A DNA stretch of 9,184 nt from Rudaea sp. (GTDB taxonomy: Bacteria; Pseudomonadota; Gammaproteobacteria; Xanthomonadales; Rhodanobacteraceae): assembly GCA_025934455.1 (NCBI GenBank), contig JAICYA010000051.1, positions 1 through 9,184 of the forward strand. The letters are read 5' to 3'. A program made the position numbers and the translations under genes. Under the pieces are notes generated by a model. The model had not been told where the DNA came from. It worked only from the letters and a program-made list of their open reading frames with translations, and made no database searches. Of this stretch, positions 1 to 7,500 are shown piece by piece. Position 1 is the first letter of the stretch, and the number at the start of each line of letters is the position of its first letter.

Positions 1-2771
1 ACCTCGTCGCGCGTATCCCAGTTGATGCCCTTGCCGCCGTTGCCGAGCTTTTCGAGCAACGGGCCGAGCGAAGTGAATTTCTTGTACAGGTTCGGATAGT
101 CGCGCTCGACCACCGCGATCGAGGGCATGGTCTTGCCTGGAATGGGTTCGCATTCGCCCTTCTTCCAGTCGCGCACGTCCAGCGGCATCGCCAGTTCCCC
201 GGGAGTGTCGTGCTGGGTCGGTACGAGCACCACGTCCTGCTCGACGCCGAGCACGCCCGGTGCCATCGCACTGACGGTACGCGCGATGCCCTTGAAGAGG
301 TCCCAGTCGCTGCGCGATTCCCAAGCCGGATCCACCGCCTTGGACAACGGGTGGATGAACGGGTGCATGTCCGAGGTGTTGAGGTCGTCCTTCTCGTACC
401 AGGTCGCGGTCGGCAGCACGACGTCCGAGTACAGCGCCGTGGTGCACATGCGGAAGTCGAGCGTCACCAGCAGGTCGAGCTTGCCTTCCGGGGCCTGGTC
501 ATGCCATTTGATTTCCTCGGGCTTGACCTCGCCCATCTCGCCCAGGTCCTTGCCCTGCAGGCCGTGACGGGTGCCGAGCATGTGCCGCAGCATGTATTCG
601 TGGCCCTTGCCGGACGAGCCGAGCAGGTTCGAGCGCCACACGAACATGTTGCGCGGGAAATTCTGTGGAGAATCCGGATCGGCGTAGGCGAAATCCAGAG
701 TGCCGGCCTTGAGCCCGTCGACGACGTAGTCGGCCGCCGGCTTCCCGGATGCGGCCGCGTCGCGCGCGACTTCGAGGGGATTGCGGTCGAGTTGCGGCGC
801 GCACGGCAGCCAGCCCATGCGCACCGCGCGCAGGTTCAGGTCCGCGAGCGTGCCGGAATACTTCTTCGCATCGGCCAGCGGCGACAGCAACTCGGCGACC
901 GTGACTTTCTCGTAGCGCCACTGGTCCGTGTTGAAGTAGTAGTACGACGTGCCGTTCATCTGCCGCGGCGGGCGGCTCCAGTCGAGCGCGAACGTCAGCG
1001 GGATCCAGCCGGTCTGTGGGCGCAGTTTTTCCTGGCCCACGTAGTGCGCCCAACCGCCGCCGGTCTGGCCCACGCAACCGCACATGACCAGCATGTTGAT
1101 CAGGCCGCGGTAGTTCATGTCGTTGTGGAACCAGTGGTTCATGCCGGCGCCGACGATGATCATGCTGCGACCCTTCGTCTTGTCGGCGGTGCGCGCGAAT
1201 TCGCGCGCGATCTCGATCACGTCCGCGCGCGGCACGCCGGTGATCCGCTCCTGCCACGCCGGCGTTCCCGGCATGTCGTCGTCGTAGCCCTTGGCGACGT
1301 TGCCGCCGCCGAAACCGCGATCCACGCCGTACTGCGCGAGCAGCAGGTCGTAGACCGTCGCCACCGCCCATTCCTTGCCGTCGGCGAGCTTGAGGCGCCG
1401 TACCGGGATGTTGCGTTCCAGCACTTCGTCGAATTTCGCCGCGGTCCAGTGCTCGTGTTCGATGCCGCCGAAATACGGAAAGCTCACCGCGGCGATGCCG
1501 TCGTTGGCATCCTTCAGGCTCAGGCGCAGGCGCGTGGCGCGACCGGCGCTGTCTTTTTCCTCGATGTTCCACTTGCCCTTCTCGCCCCAGCGGAAACCGA
1601 CCGAGCCGCTCGGCACCGCGAGCGTGCCGGCGTTTTCATCGAACGCGAGCGTCTTCCATTCCGGATTGTTGGCCTCGCCCAGTCCGCCCAGGTCGCTCGC
1701 GCGCAGGTAGCGCTCGGGCACGAGGCGCCCATCGGCGCGCTGCTCCAGCCGCACCAGCAGCGGCATGTCCGAATACTGCCGGCAGTAGTCGGTGAAGTAC
1801 GCCGACGGCTTGTCGACGTGGAATTCCTTCAGGATCACGTGGCCGAACGCGAACGCCAGCGCCGCGTCGGTACCCTGCTTGGGATGCAGCCAGTGGTCGG
1901 TGAGCTTGGCGACTTCGGAATAATCCGGCGTGATCGCCACCGTCTTGGTGCCGTTGTAGCGCGCCTCGGTGAAAAAATGCGCGTCCGGCGTGCGCGTTTG
2001 CGGAACGTTCGAACCCCAGGCGATGAGGTAGCGGCTGTTGTACCAGTCAGCCGATTCGGGCACGTCGGTCTGTTCGCCCCAGACCTGCGGCGAGGATGGC
2101 GGCAAGTCGCAGTACCAATCGTAGAACGAAAGGCACACGCCGCCGAGCAAGGACAGGTAACGCGCGCCGGAAGCGTAGGAGATCATCGACATCGCCGGAA
2201 TCGGCGAGAAGCCGATCACGCGATCCGGGCCGTATTTCTTCACCGTGTAGAGATTGGCGGCGGCGACGATTTCGTTGGCCTCGTCCCAGCGCACGCGCGC
2301 GAAACCACCCATGCCGCGGCGGGACTTGTAATCCTTCGCCTTGGCCGCATCCTCGACGATGCTCGCCCACGCATCCACCGGCGCCATCGTCTTGCGCGCC
2401 TGCCGCCACATGCGCAGCAGCGCACCGCGCACGAGCGGGTATTTCATCCGGTTCGCGCTGTACAGGTACCAGGAATAGCTGGCCCCGCGCGGACAGCCGC
2501 GCGGCTCGTGGTTGGGCAGATCCGGACGCGTGCGCGGATAGTCGGTCTGCTGCGTCTCCCACGTGACCAGCCCGTTCTTGACGTAAATCTTCCAACTGCA
2601 CGAGCCGGTGCAATTCACGCCGTGCGTGGAGCGTACGATCTTGTCGTACTGCCAGCGCGCACGGTAGGAGTTTTCCCAGTCGCGGCTCTCGGTCTTGGTG
2701 AAACCGTGGCCATCGGCGAACGGTTCGGGATCGCGGCGGAAGAATGTCAGGCGATCGAGAAAGTAACTCAT
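1..2771 (-). CDS. narG: Respiratory nitrate reductase alpha subunit NarG, C-terminus cut off by the window edge
   Basis: NarG is the catalytic subunit of the membrane-bound, cytoplasm-facing NarGHI complex; it reduces nitrate to nitrite at a Mo-bis-MGD centre with electrons from quinol. The reading frame is open from the ATG at 2771 to the left edge (923 codons; the E. coli protein has about 1247), so roughly the last quarter is missing. The N-terminus MSYFLDRLTFF resembles E. coli MSKFLDRFRYF. The FS0 [4Fe-4S] ligands are visible at the expected positions: His50, Cys54 and Cys58 in STHGVNCTGSCSWK, and Cys93 in EPRGCPRGASYSWYL. The molybdenum ligand is Asp222 in FYDWYCDLPP. Further family blocks are WGSNVPQTRTPDAHFFTE, GRSMIIVGAGMNHWFHND and ATWYEKDDLNTSDMHPF. 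No Tat twin-arginine signal is seen, as expected for the cytoplasmic Nar type. GAGAGG at 2781-2786, 9 nt upstream, supports the start. narH, narJ and narI would be expected beyond the left edge. No frameshift or missing ligand is seen. Confidence 0.98.
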   Translation of the reverse strand, partial: MSYFLDRLTFFRRDPEPFADGHGFTKTESRDWENSYRARWQYDKIVRSTHGVNCTGSCSWKIYVKNGLVTWETQQTDYPRTRPDLPNHEPRGCPRGASYSWYLYSANRMKYPLVRGALLRMWRQARKTMAPVDAWASIVEDAAKAKDYKSRRGMGGFARVRWDEANEIVAAANLYTVKKYGPDRVIGFSPIPAMSMISYASGARYLSLLGGVCLSFYDWYCDLPPSSPQVWGEQTDVPESADWYNSRYLIAWGSNVPQTRTPDAHFFTEARYNGTKTVAITPDYSEVAKLTDHWLHPKQGTDAALAFAFGHVILKEFHVDKPSAYFTDYCRQYSDMPLLVRLEQRADGRLVPERYLRASDLGGLGEANNPEWKTLAFDENAGTLAVPSGSVGFRWGEKGKWNIEEKDSAGRATRLRLSLKDANDGIAAVSFPYFGGIEHEHWTAAKFDEVLERNIPVRRLKLADGKEWAVATVYDLLLAQYGVDRGFGGGNVAKGYDDDMPGTPAWQERITGVPRADVIEIAREFARTADKTKGRSMIIVGAGMNHWFHNDMNYRGLINMLVMCGCVGQTGGGWAHYVGQEKLRPQTGWIPLTFALDWSRPPRQMNGTSYYYFNTDQWRYEKVTVAELLSPLADAKKYSGTLADLNLRAVRMGWLPCAPQLDRNPLEVARDAAASGKPAADYVVDGLKAGTLDFAYADPDSPQNFPRNMFVWRSNLLGSSGKGHEYMLRHMLGTRHGLQGKDLGEMGEVKPEEIKWHDQAPEGKLDLLVTLDFRMCTTALYSDVVLPTATWYEKDDLNTSDMHPFIHPLSKAVDPAWESRSDWDLFKGIARTVSAMAPGVLGVEQDVVLVPTQHDTPGELAMPLDVRDWKKGECEPIPGKTMPSIAVVERDYPNLYKKFTSLGPLLEKLGNGGKGINWDTRDE

Positions 2772-2898
2772 GGCTGGAAACCTCTCTTGCTGTTGCGCAC
2801 GCGCCAGTCCCCGCCGGAGAAGGTTTACTCGCCTGCCCCGGAGATTTCAAGGATACCGAACCCCGCCGCGATGTTGCAGCAAGCGCGCGGGACGCGCC

Positions 2899-2912
2899 AT
2901 GATTCAGATCAA
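2899..2912 (-). promoter_or_regulatory. FNR/ANR-type box upstream of narG, overlapping the moeA stop codon
   Basis: Read on the minus strand the site is TTGAT-CTGA-ATCAT, matching the FNR/ANR consensus TTGAT-N4-ATCAA at 9 of 10 defined positions. Its centre (2905.5) is about 134 bp upstream of the narG ATG. A class II activator position (-41.5) would put the start of transcription near 2864, with CAACAT at 2876-2871 as a weak -10. A position of -62.5 would put it near 2843, with TATCCT at 2855-2850 as a better -10. Either fits an FNR-activated promoter; I cannot choose between them. The TGA stop of moeA (2911-2909) lies inside the left half-site. FNR control of narG operons is well known, but binding here is inferred from sequence alone. 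Confidence 0.7.
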
Positions 2913-4252
2913 TTCCCCGCCGCGACGCACAGCGCGTGGGCATGCCGATCCACCGCTGCGCGCACGCGTGAGTCGCTGTCGATCGCGGGCGGCTGCAGGT
3001 GCCCCAGCCCATGGACCGCAACCGTCGCGCCGCGCTCCAGTCGCATCGCCGCTTCCGGAACGACGGCCCAGGCATTGGCGGCGGCAAGCGGCAGGACGCG
3101 GAAGGATTCCTGCCCCGGCAGCACCTCGGCGCGCAATCCGCCCGAGGCATCCGCGCACAGGCGCGCCTTGAGGAAGAAGGTCATCGGCGCGCGCTTTTCG
3201 AACGTCTCGGCCAAGGTTGCCTGCAACGCGCGCTGCGCCGGCATGCCAAGCATCGCGCGCAACATTGGTTCGACGAAAAAACGCATGCCGACGGCCGCAG
3301 CGACCGGATTGCCGGGCAGGCCGAAGAACGCCATCCCTTCCGCCAGGCGCGCGAACAGCAGTGGCTTGCCCGGGCGCATGCGCACTTTGTGGAACGCGAT
3401 GTCCGCGCCGGCGCGGCGCAAGGCTTCCGGCACGAAATCGTGCGCGCCCATCGACACTGCGCCCGTGCTCAGCACCACGTCCGCGCGCGCTTGCCGCGCC
3501 GCTTCCAGCGCGGCGATGAAGGAATCCGCATCGTCGCCGACCGTCGCCCGATAGACACATTGCGCACCGGCCGCGGCGATGCACGCGGCGAGGAACGGGC
3601 CGTTGCCGTTGCGTATTTGCCCGGGTTGCAGTGCGCGCGATGGATCGTCGACCAGTTCGCGACCGGTGCAGATCACCGCCACGCGCGGCGTGCGCGTGAC
3701 CGCGACCGGCGTCGCGCCAAGCGCTGCGAACAACATCAGGTGCTGCGGCTGCACGGGTTCGCCCGCGCGCACGATGCGCGTGCCCGGCGCAACGTCCGTG
3801 CCGGTGCGGCGGATGTGTTGGTGCACGGCGACATCGCCGAGCAGGCGGATGCGGCATGCGCTGCCATCGGCATGGCGCGCGAGCACGATCGCCTGCTCGA
3901 CCGGGACCACGGCATCGAGCGATGCCGGAACACAGGCACCGGTCATGATCTCGATCGCGCTGCCGTCGCCGATGAGCGCCGGAACGCCGTCGCCCGCCGC
4001 CAGGCGGCCGTCGACCGCGAATTCGGCACCGGCACGCGCGCCGCCGTCGCCGACACGCAGGGCGAATCCGTCCATCGCGGCGTTGTCGAACGGCGGCAGG
4101 CACGCGCCGGCATGCACGTCGTCATGGAGCACGCGCCCGAGCGACTGATCCAGCGGACACCATTCCGATTCCAGGCGCGTGGCATGGTCCAGCACGATGT
4201 CGAGGGCCTCTTCGCAACCGGGCATCGTCAGGGGCAGGCGTGGACTGATCAT
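2909..4252 (-). CDS. moeA: Molybdopterin molybdenumtransferase MoeA
   Basis: MoeA inserts molybdate into adenylylated molybdopterin (made by the MogA/MoaB partner), giving the Mo cofactor that NarG needs. The 447-residue product has the family motifs in order: PPFDNAAMDGFALR (Asp61), IMTGACVPASLDAVV (Thr104), HIRRTGTDVAPG (Asp153), ICTGREL (Glu199), the MoCF/MPT-binding block STGAVSMGAHDFVPEAL (Asp272), RMRPGKPLLFA and FGLPGNPVAAAVG. Domain IV begins near residue 340 and contains LPGQESFRVLPLAAANAWAVVP. E. coli MoeA has about 411 residues; the excess is mainly a tail of about 30 residues after the usual end near VAVHGLGHLQ. I chose the ATG at 4252 because the frame upstream (to 4432) loses family similarity and overlaps the divergent ubiU. 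A second ATG at 4225 is possible. No Shine-Dalgarno sequence is seen before either. narG follows on the same strand after 137 bp, so co-transcription is possible besides narG's own promoter. Some genomes carry several moeA copies; this one is probably tied to nitrate respiration. Confidence 0.95.
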   Translation of the reverse strand: MISPRLPLTMPGCEEALDIVLDHATRLESEWCPLDQSLGRVLHDDVHAGACLPPFDNAAMDGFALRVGDGGARAGAEFAVDGRLAAGDGVPALIGDGSAIEIMTGACVPASLDAVVPVEQAIVLARHADGSACRIRLLGDVAVHQHIRRTGTDVAPGTRIVRAGEPVQPQHLMLFAALGATPVAVTRTPRVAVICTGRELVDDPSRALQPGQIRNGNGPFLAACIAAAGAQCVYRATVGDDADSFIAALEAARQARADVVLSTGAVSMGAHDFVPEALRRAGADIAFHKVRMRPGKPLLFARLAEGMAFFGLPGNPVAAAVGMRFFVEPMLRAMLGMPAQRALQATLAETFEKRAPMTFFLKARLCADASGGLRAEVLPGQESFRVLPLAAANAWAVVPEAAMRLERGATVAVHGLGHLQPPAIDSDSRVRAAVDRHAHALCVAAGN

Positions 4253-4258
4253 GCGCGC

Positions 4259-4264
4259 ATTGCA
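4259..4264 (-). promoter_or_regulatory. Candidate -10 element for moeA
   Basis: On the minus strand the hexamer is TGCAAT (4 of 6 matches to TATAAT, including the last three bases). It lies exactly at -12 to -7 if the palindrome at 4287-4300 acts as a class II site at -41.5. The predicted first transcribed base would then be 4252, the A of the chosen moeA ATG. This is geometry only; no transcript data are available. Confidence 0.4.
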
Positions 4265-4286
4265 GCGTGGCGCGCGCGAGTGTGCC

Positions 4287-4300
4287 CTGACGTGCGTCAA
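4287..4300. promoter_or_regulatory. FNR/DNR-type palindrome between moeA and ubiU
   Basis: On the minus strand the site reads TTGAC-GCAC-GTCAG, a 14-bp inverted repeat of the CRP/FNR-family form TTGAY-N4-RTCAA with one mismatch (last base). Its centre at 4293.5 is 41 bp from the moeA ATG and 113 bp from the ubiU ATG, in the 154-bp divergent intergenic region. The good -10 match (TGCAAT, 4264-4259) is on the moeA side; I see no good -10 for ubiU at class II or class I spacing. It may still serve both directions, since E. coli ubiUV is known to be Fnr-activated. The spacer and arms nearly equal those of the site at 8973-8986. Confidence 0.6.
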
Positions 4301-4406
4301 GGTCCGCGAATGCGCCGATCCGCGCACGGCGCGCCTGATCCAGGTCAAGGCCGCGCGCGCGCAGGCGCGCGACCATGCGCGCCACCCATCGCAGCGAGGT
4401 GCGCGC

Positions 4407-5405
4407 ATGCAACTGGTTTGTCCGGCCGGCAACCTGCCGGCCCTGCAGGCGGCGATCGACGCCGGCGCCGATGCGGTCTACGCGGGCTTGCGCGACCAGA
4501 CCAACGCGCGCGCGTTTCCGGGCCTGAATTTCAGCGACGACGAACTGCGCACCGGCATCGCCTATGCGCATGGGCGCGGCCGCAAGGTCTATCTCGCACT
4601 CAATACGTATCCGGACAGCGCGCGCCTGGCGACCTGGTTCAGTGCCGTCGACAAGGCCGCCGCGTTCGGTTGCGATGCGATCATCGCCGCGGAAATGGCC
4701 GTGCTCGATTACGCCGCGCGCACGCACCCGCAACTGCCGCGCCACCTGTCCGTGCAGGGCTCGGCCACGACCGCGCCGGCGTTGCGCTACATGCATGAAC
4801 GCTTCGGCATCGCCCGCGCCGTGTTGCCGCGCGTGCTCGCGATCCAGCAGGTCGAGCGCCTGTGCGAGAGCGCGCCGGTGCCGCTGGAAGTGTTCGCCTT
4901 CGGCAGCCTGTGCATCATGGTCGAGGGCCGCTGCCAGTTGTCGAGCTACGTCACCGGCGCTTCGCCGAACCGCCACGGCGTGTGCTCGCCGGCCAAGTTC
5001 GTGCGCTGGGACGAACAGCCCGACGGACGCCGCAGCGTGCACCTGAACGGCGTGCTGATCGACCGTTTCGAGCCGGCCGAACCGGCCGGCTATCCGACCG
5101 TGTGCAAGGGCCGTTTCGACGTGCGCGACGAGGTCTTCCACGCGCTTGAGGAGCCGACCAGCCTGAACACCCTGGAATTGCTGCCGCGCCTGGCACGCGC
5201 CGGCGTCGCGGCGCTGAAGATCGAAGGCCGCCAGCGCGGCGCCGCCTACGTCGCCTCGGTCACGCGCACCTGGCGCGAGGCGCTGGACCGCCACCGCGCA
5301 GCGCCGGAGGACTGGAACGTGCAGCCGGGATGGCAGTCCGCGCTGACCCGGCACGCCGAAGGCCACCAGACCACGCTCGGCCCGTATCACCGCCACTGGC
5401 ATTGA
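4407..5405 (+). CDS. ubiU: UbiU, Fe-S subunit of the O2-independent ubiquinone hydroxylation system (U32 peptidase-like)
   Basis: UbiU forms a heterodimer with UbiV that is required for hydroxylating the ubiquinone ring without O2, replacing the flavin monooxygenases UbiH/I/F under anoxia. The product has 332 residues (E. coli UbiU, formerly YhbU, 331) and follows it along the whole length: MQLVCPAGNLPAL, GADAVYAGLRDQTNAR, VFAFGSLCIMVEGRC, EEPTSLNTLELLP, KIEGRQRGAAYV and the end QTTLGPYHRHW. The four Cys expected to hold a [4Fe-4S] cluster are at 169, 176, 193 and 233 (E. coli 169, 176, 193, 232). The ATG at 4407 has GAGG at 4396-4399, 7 nt upstream, and gives the conserved N-terminus; the open frame further upstream (to 4179) runs into moeA antisense and is rejected. 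ubiV follows after 9 bp, so the two form an operon. The Cys pattern separates UbiU from other U32 members such as TrhP/RlhA. Confidence 0.96.
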   Translation: MQLVCPAGNLPALQAAIDAGADAVYAGLRDQTNARAFPGLNFSDDELRTGIAYAHGRGRKVYLALNTYPDSARLATWFSAVDKAAAFGCDAIIAAEMAVLDYAARTHPQLPRHLSVQGSATTAPALRYMHERFGIARAVLPRVLAIQQVERLCESAPVPLEVFAFGSLCIMVEGRCQLSSYVTGASPNRHGVCSPAKFVRWDEQPDGRRSVHLNGVLIDRFEPAEPAGYPTVCKGRFDVRDEVFHALEEPTSLNTLELLPRLARAGVAALKIEGRQRGAAYVASVTRTWREALDRHRAAPEDWNVQPGWQSALTRHAEGHQTTLGPYHRHWH

Positions 5406-5414
5406 AGAATCGTG

Positions 5415-6290
5415 ATGAAACTCAGCCTCGGTCCCCCGCAATACTTCTGGCCGCGCGAGCGCGCGCTGGCGTTCTACCGCGAAGCCGTGCATTGGCCGCT
5501 GGACATCATCTATCTCGGCGAAACCGTGTGCAGCAAGCGCCGCGAACTGGGAACCGGCGACTGGATCGCGCTCGCGCAGGAGTTGGCCGACAGCGGCAAG
5601 CAGATCGTGCTGTCCTCGCTCGCCCTGATCGAGGCCGAATCCGAACTCGGCGCACTCAAACGCCAGGTAGAGAATGGCGAATTCTGGATCGAGGCGAATG
5701 ATTTGTCCGCCGTGCAACTGTGCCGCGAGCGTCGCGTGCCGTTCGTCGGCGGGCCTTCGCTCAACGTCTACAACCACGTTGCGCTGGCGATGCTGATGGA
5801 CGACGGCCTGCGCCGCTGGGTGCCCGGCGTGGAGCAGGGCAAAACCCTGATCGCCGATGTGCATGCCGCGATGGCAGCGTGGGACCGCGCCATGCCAGAG
5901 CTCGAGGTGATTGCCTACGGGCGCTTGCCGCTGTCCTGGTCGGCGCGCTGCTTCACCGCGCGTGCGCACGACGTCGCCAAGGACCAGTGCGGATTCCGCT
6001 GCATCGATTATCCGGACGGCTTGCCGCTCGCCACACGCGATGGCTCGCCGTTCCTGCGCATCAACGGCATCCAGATCCAGGGCGACGAAGTCACCGACCT
6101 CGGTCCCGAACTGCCCGGCCTGCGCGAACTCGGCGTCGACGTGCTGCGCCTGTATCCGCAGCACGAAGGCATGGCGCAGGTGGTGGCGCATTTCGACCAG
6201 GCGCGACGGACGGCACAGCCACCGCAACGCATCGGCGCACGCAACGGTTACTGGCACGGCGAGCCGGGCATGAGCCTGCCCGGCGCCTGA
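5415..6290 (+). CDS. ubiV: UbiV, Fe-S partner of UbiU in O2-independent ubiquinone biosynthesis
   Basis: UbiV is the second U32-family subunit of the UbiUV heterodimer. The product of 291 residues (E. coli UbiV, formerly YhbV, 292) matches in MKLSLGP, DIIYLGETVCSKRREL, GDWIALAQELADSGKQIVL, ELGALKRQVENGEFWIEA, YGRLPLSWSARCFTAR and the closing NGYWHG. The cluster Cys are at 39, 179, 192 and 196, corresponding to E. coli 39, 180, 193 and 197; all four are present. I start at the ATG at 5415 because it gives the family N-terminus MKxSLGP; a GTG directly before it (5412) is in frame and would add one residue. GAAG at 5404-5407 overlaps the ubiU stop and can act as ribosome binding site, which suggests translational coupling. 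The stop codon (6288-6290) touches that of the convergent fabB. Confidence 0.96.
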   Translation: MKLSLGPPQYFWPRERALAFYREAVHWPLDIIYLGETVCSKRRELGTGDWIALAQELADSGKQIVLSSLALIEAESELGALKRQVENGEFWIEANDLSAVQLCRERRVPFVGGPSLNVYNHVALAMLMDDGLRRWVPGVEQGKTLIADVHAAMAAWDRAMPELEVIAYGRLPLSWSARCFTARAHDVAKDQCGFRCIDYPDGLPLATRDGSPFLRINGIQIQGDEVTDLGPELPGLRELGVDVLRLYPQHEGMAQVVAHFDQARRTAQPPQRIGARNGYWHGEPGMSLPGA

Positions 6291-7499
6291 TCAGATCTTG
6301 GCAAACACCAGGCTGGCGTTGGTGCCGCCAAAGCCGAAACTGTTCGACATCACCGTGCGCAAGATTGCGTCGCGGCTCGCGCGCACGATCGGATAGCCTT
6401 CGGCGCGCGGGTCGAGCGTGTCGATGTTCGCCGAACCGGCGATGAAGCCCCCGTGCAGCATGAGCAGGCTGTAGATCGCCTCGTGCACGCTGGCGGCGCC
6501 GAGCGAATGCCCGGTCAGCGCCTTGGTCGAGGACAGCGGCGGCACGTCGGCGCCAAAAGCTTCGCGCACCGCGCCGATCTCGATGAGATCGCCCAGTGGC
6601 GTCGACGTGCCGTGCGTGTTGAGGTAGTCGATCGGGCCGCGCGCGTCCTTAAGCGCCATGCGCATGCAGCGCACCGCACCCTCGCCGGTCGGCGCGACCA
6701 TGTCGGCGCCGTCGGAGGTGACGCCGTAGCCGATGAGCTCGGCATGGATGCGCGCGCCGCGTGCTTTCGCGTGCTCGTATTCCTCGAGCACGAGGATGCC
6801 GCCGCCGCCAGCGATGACGAAACCGTCGCGGCCGGTGTCGTAGGGACGCGAGGCGGCATGCGGCGTCGCGTTGTAGGCGGTCGACAGCGCGCCCATCGCG
6901 TCGAACTGCGCGGTCATGCCCCAGTGCAACTCCTCGCCGCCGCCGGCGAACACGATGTCCTGCGCGCCATGTCGGATGAGGTCGGCGCCGGCGCCGATGC
7001 AATGCGCCGAAGTGGCGCAGGCCGCCGCGATCGAATAGCTCAGGCCGAGGATGCCGAACGCAGTCGCGAGCGTGGCCGATACGGTCGAACACATCGTGCG
7101 CGGCACCATGAACGGACCGACCTTGCGCACGCCGCGGGCGCGCAGCAAGTCGCCGGTTTCGATCTGCCATTGCGCCGAGCCGCCGCCGGAACCGGCGATC
7201 ACGCCGATGCGCGGATGGCGGATGCGATCCAGCGCGAGGCCGGCATCGGCGATCGCGTTGCGCATGGACACGTAGGCATACGCGGCCGCATCGCCCATGA
7301 AGCGCTTGAGCTTGCGGTCGATGAGCGCTTCCAGGTCGATCTCGGGCTGGCCGGCCACCGCGCTGCGCAGGCCGTGCGCGGCGAATTCCGGCATGGCGCG
7401 AATCCCGCTCAGGCCATCGCGCAGCGCATGCGCGACCTGATCCAACCCGTGTCCGAGACAGGACACCAGGCCCATGCCGGTGACGACGACGCGACGCAT
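6291..7499 (-). CDS. fabB: 3-oxoacyl-[acyl-carrier-protein] synthase I FabB
   Basis: FabB is the cytosolic KAS I condensing enzyme. It elongates cis-3-decenoyl-ACP, made by FabA, and so commits chains to unsaturated fatty acid synthesis without oxygen. The 402-residue product (E. coli 406) has the Cys-His-His triad: Cys161 in [12 protein letters not shown], His296 in [13 protein letters not shown] and His331 in [16 protein letters not shown]. Other KAS I blocks are [46 protein letters not shown] and the end [16 protein letters not shown], with the FabB-type EAIYSLLML rather than the FabF version. The start at 7499 gives the standard [13 protein letters not shown]; 12 further in-frame codons upstream lie within fabA and are rejected. 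Only one base separates it from the fabA stop, so the pair is a coupled operon. No terminator fits between this gene and convergent ubiV, because the two stop codons are adjacent. Confidence 0.97.
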   Translation of the reverse strand: MRRVVVTGMGLVSCLGHGLDQVAHALRDGLSGIRAMPEFAAHGLRSAVAGQPEIDLEALIDRKLKRFMGDAAAYAYVSMRNAIADAGLALDRIRHPRIGVIAGSGGGSAQWQIETGDLLRARGVRKVGPFMVPRTMCSTVSATLATAFGILGLSYSIAAACATSAHCIGAGADLIRHGAQDIVFAGGGEELHWGMTAQFDAMGALSTAYNATPHAASRPYDTGRDGFVIAGGGGILVLEEYEHAKARGARIHAELIGYGVTSDGADMVAPTGEGAVRCMRMALKDARGPIDYLNTHGTSTPLGDLIEIGAVREAFGADVPPLSSTKALTGHSLGAASVHEAIYSLLMLHGGFIAGSANIDTLDPRAEGYPIVRASRDAILRTVMSNSFGFGGTNASLVFAKI

Positions 7500-7500
7500 G

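Noticed and set aside
1191..1208. Perfect 18-bp palindrome GCGCGCGAATTCGCGCGC
   Set aside because: It lies inside narG and encodes the conserved IAREFAR stretch with preferred codons; coding constraint and GC bias explain it.
210..3554. A 1114-codon open frame on the plus strand opposite narG and moeA
   Set aside because: It is antisense to two clearly recognised genes, is rich in Arg/Ala/His/Val with no family motif, and is typical of stop-poor complementary frames in high-GC DNA.
4352..4371. GC-rich hairpin upstream of ubiU as a possible riboswitch or terminator
   Set aside because: It is simple CG alternation (7-bp stem, 6-base loop) without a T-run or conserved fold; similar runs occur elsewhere in the window.
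4179..4406. An N-terminal extension of ubiU by 76 codons
   Set aside because: It runs antisense into moeA and over the palindrome. The start at 4407 has a ribosome binding site and gives the family N-terminus and length.
4122..6257. A 711-codon open frame on the minus strand opposite ubiU and ubiV
   Set aside because: ubiU and ubiV are certain from full-length similarity and conserved cysteines. The antisense frame has low-complexity composition and crosses the moeA/ubiU promoter region.
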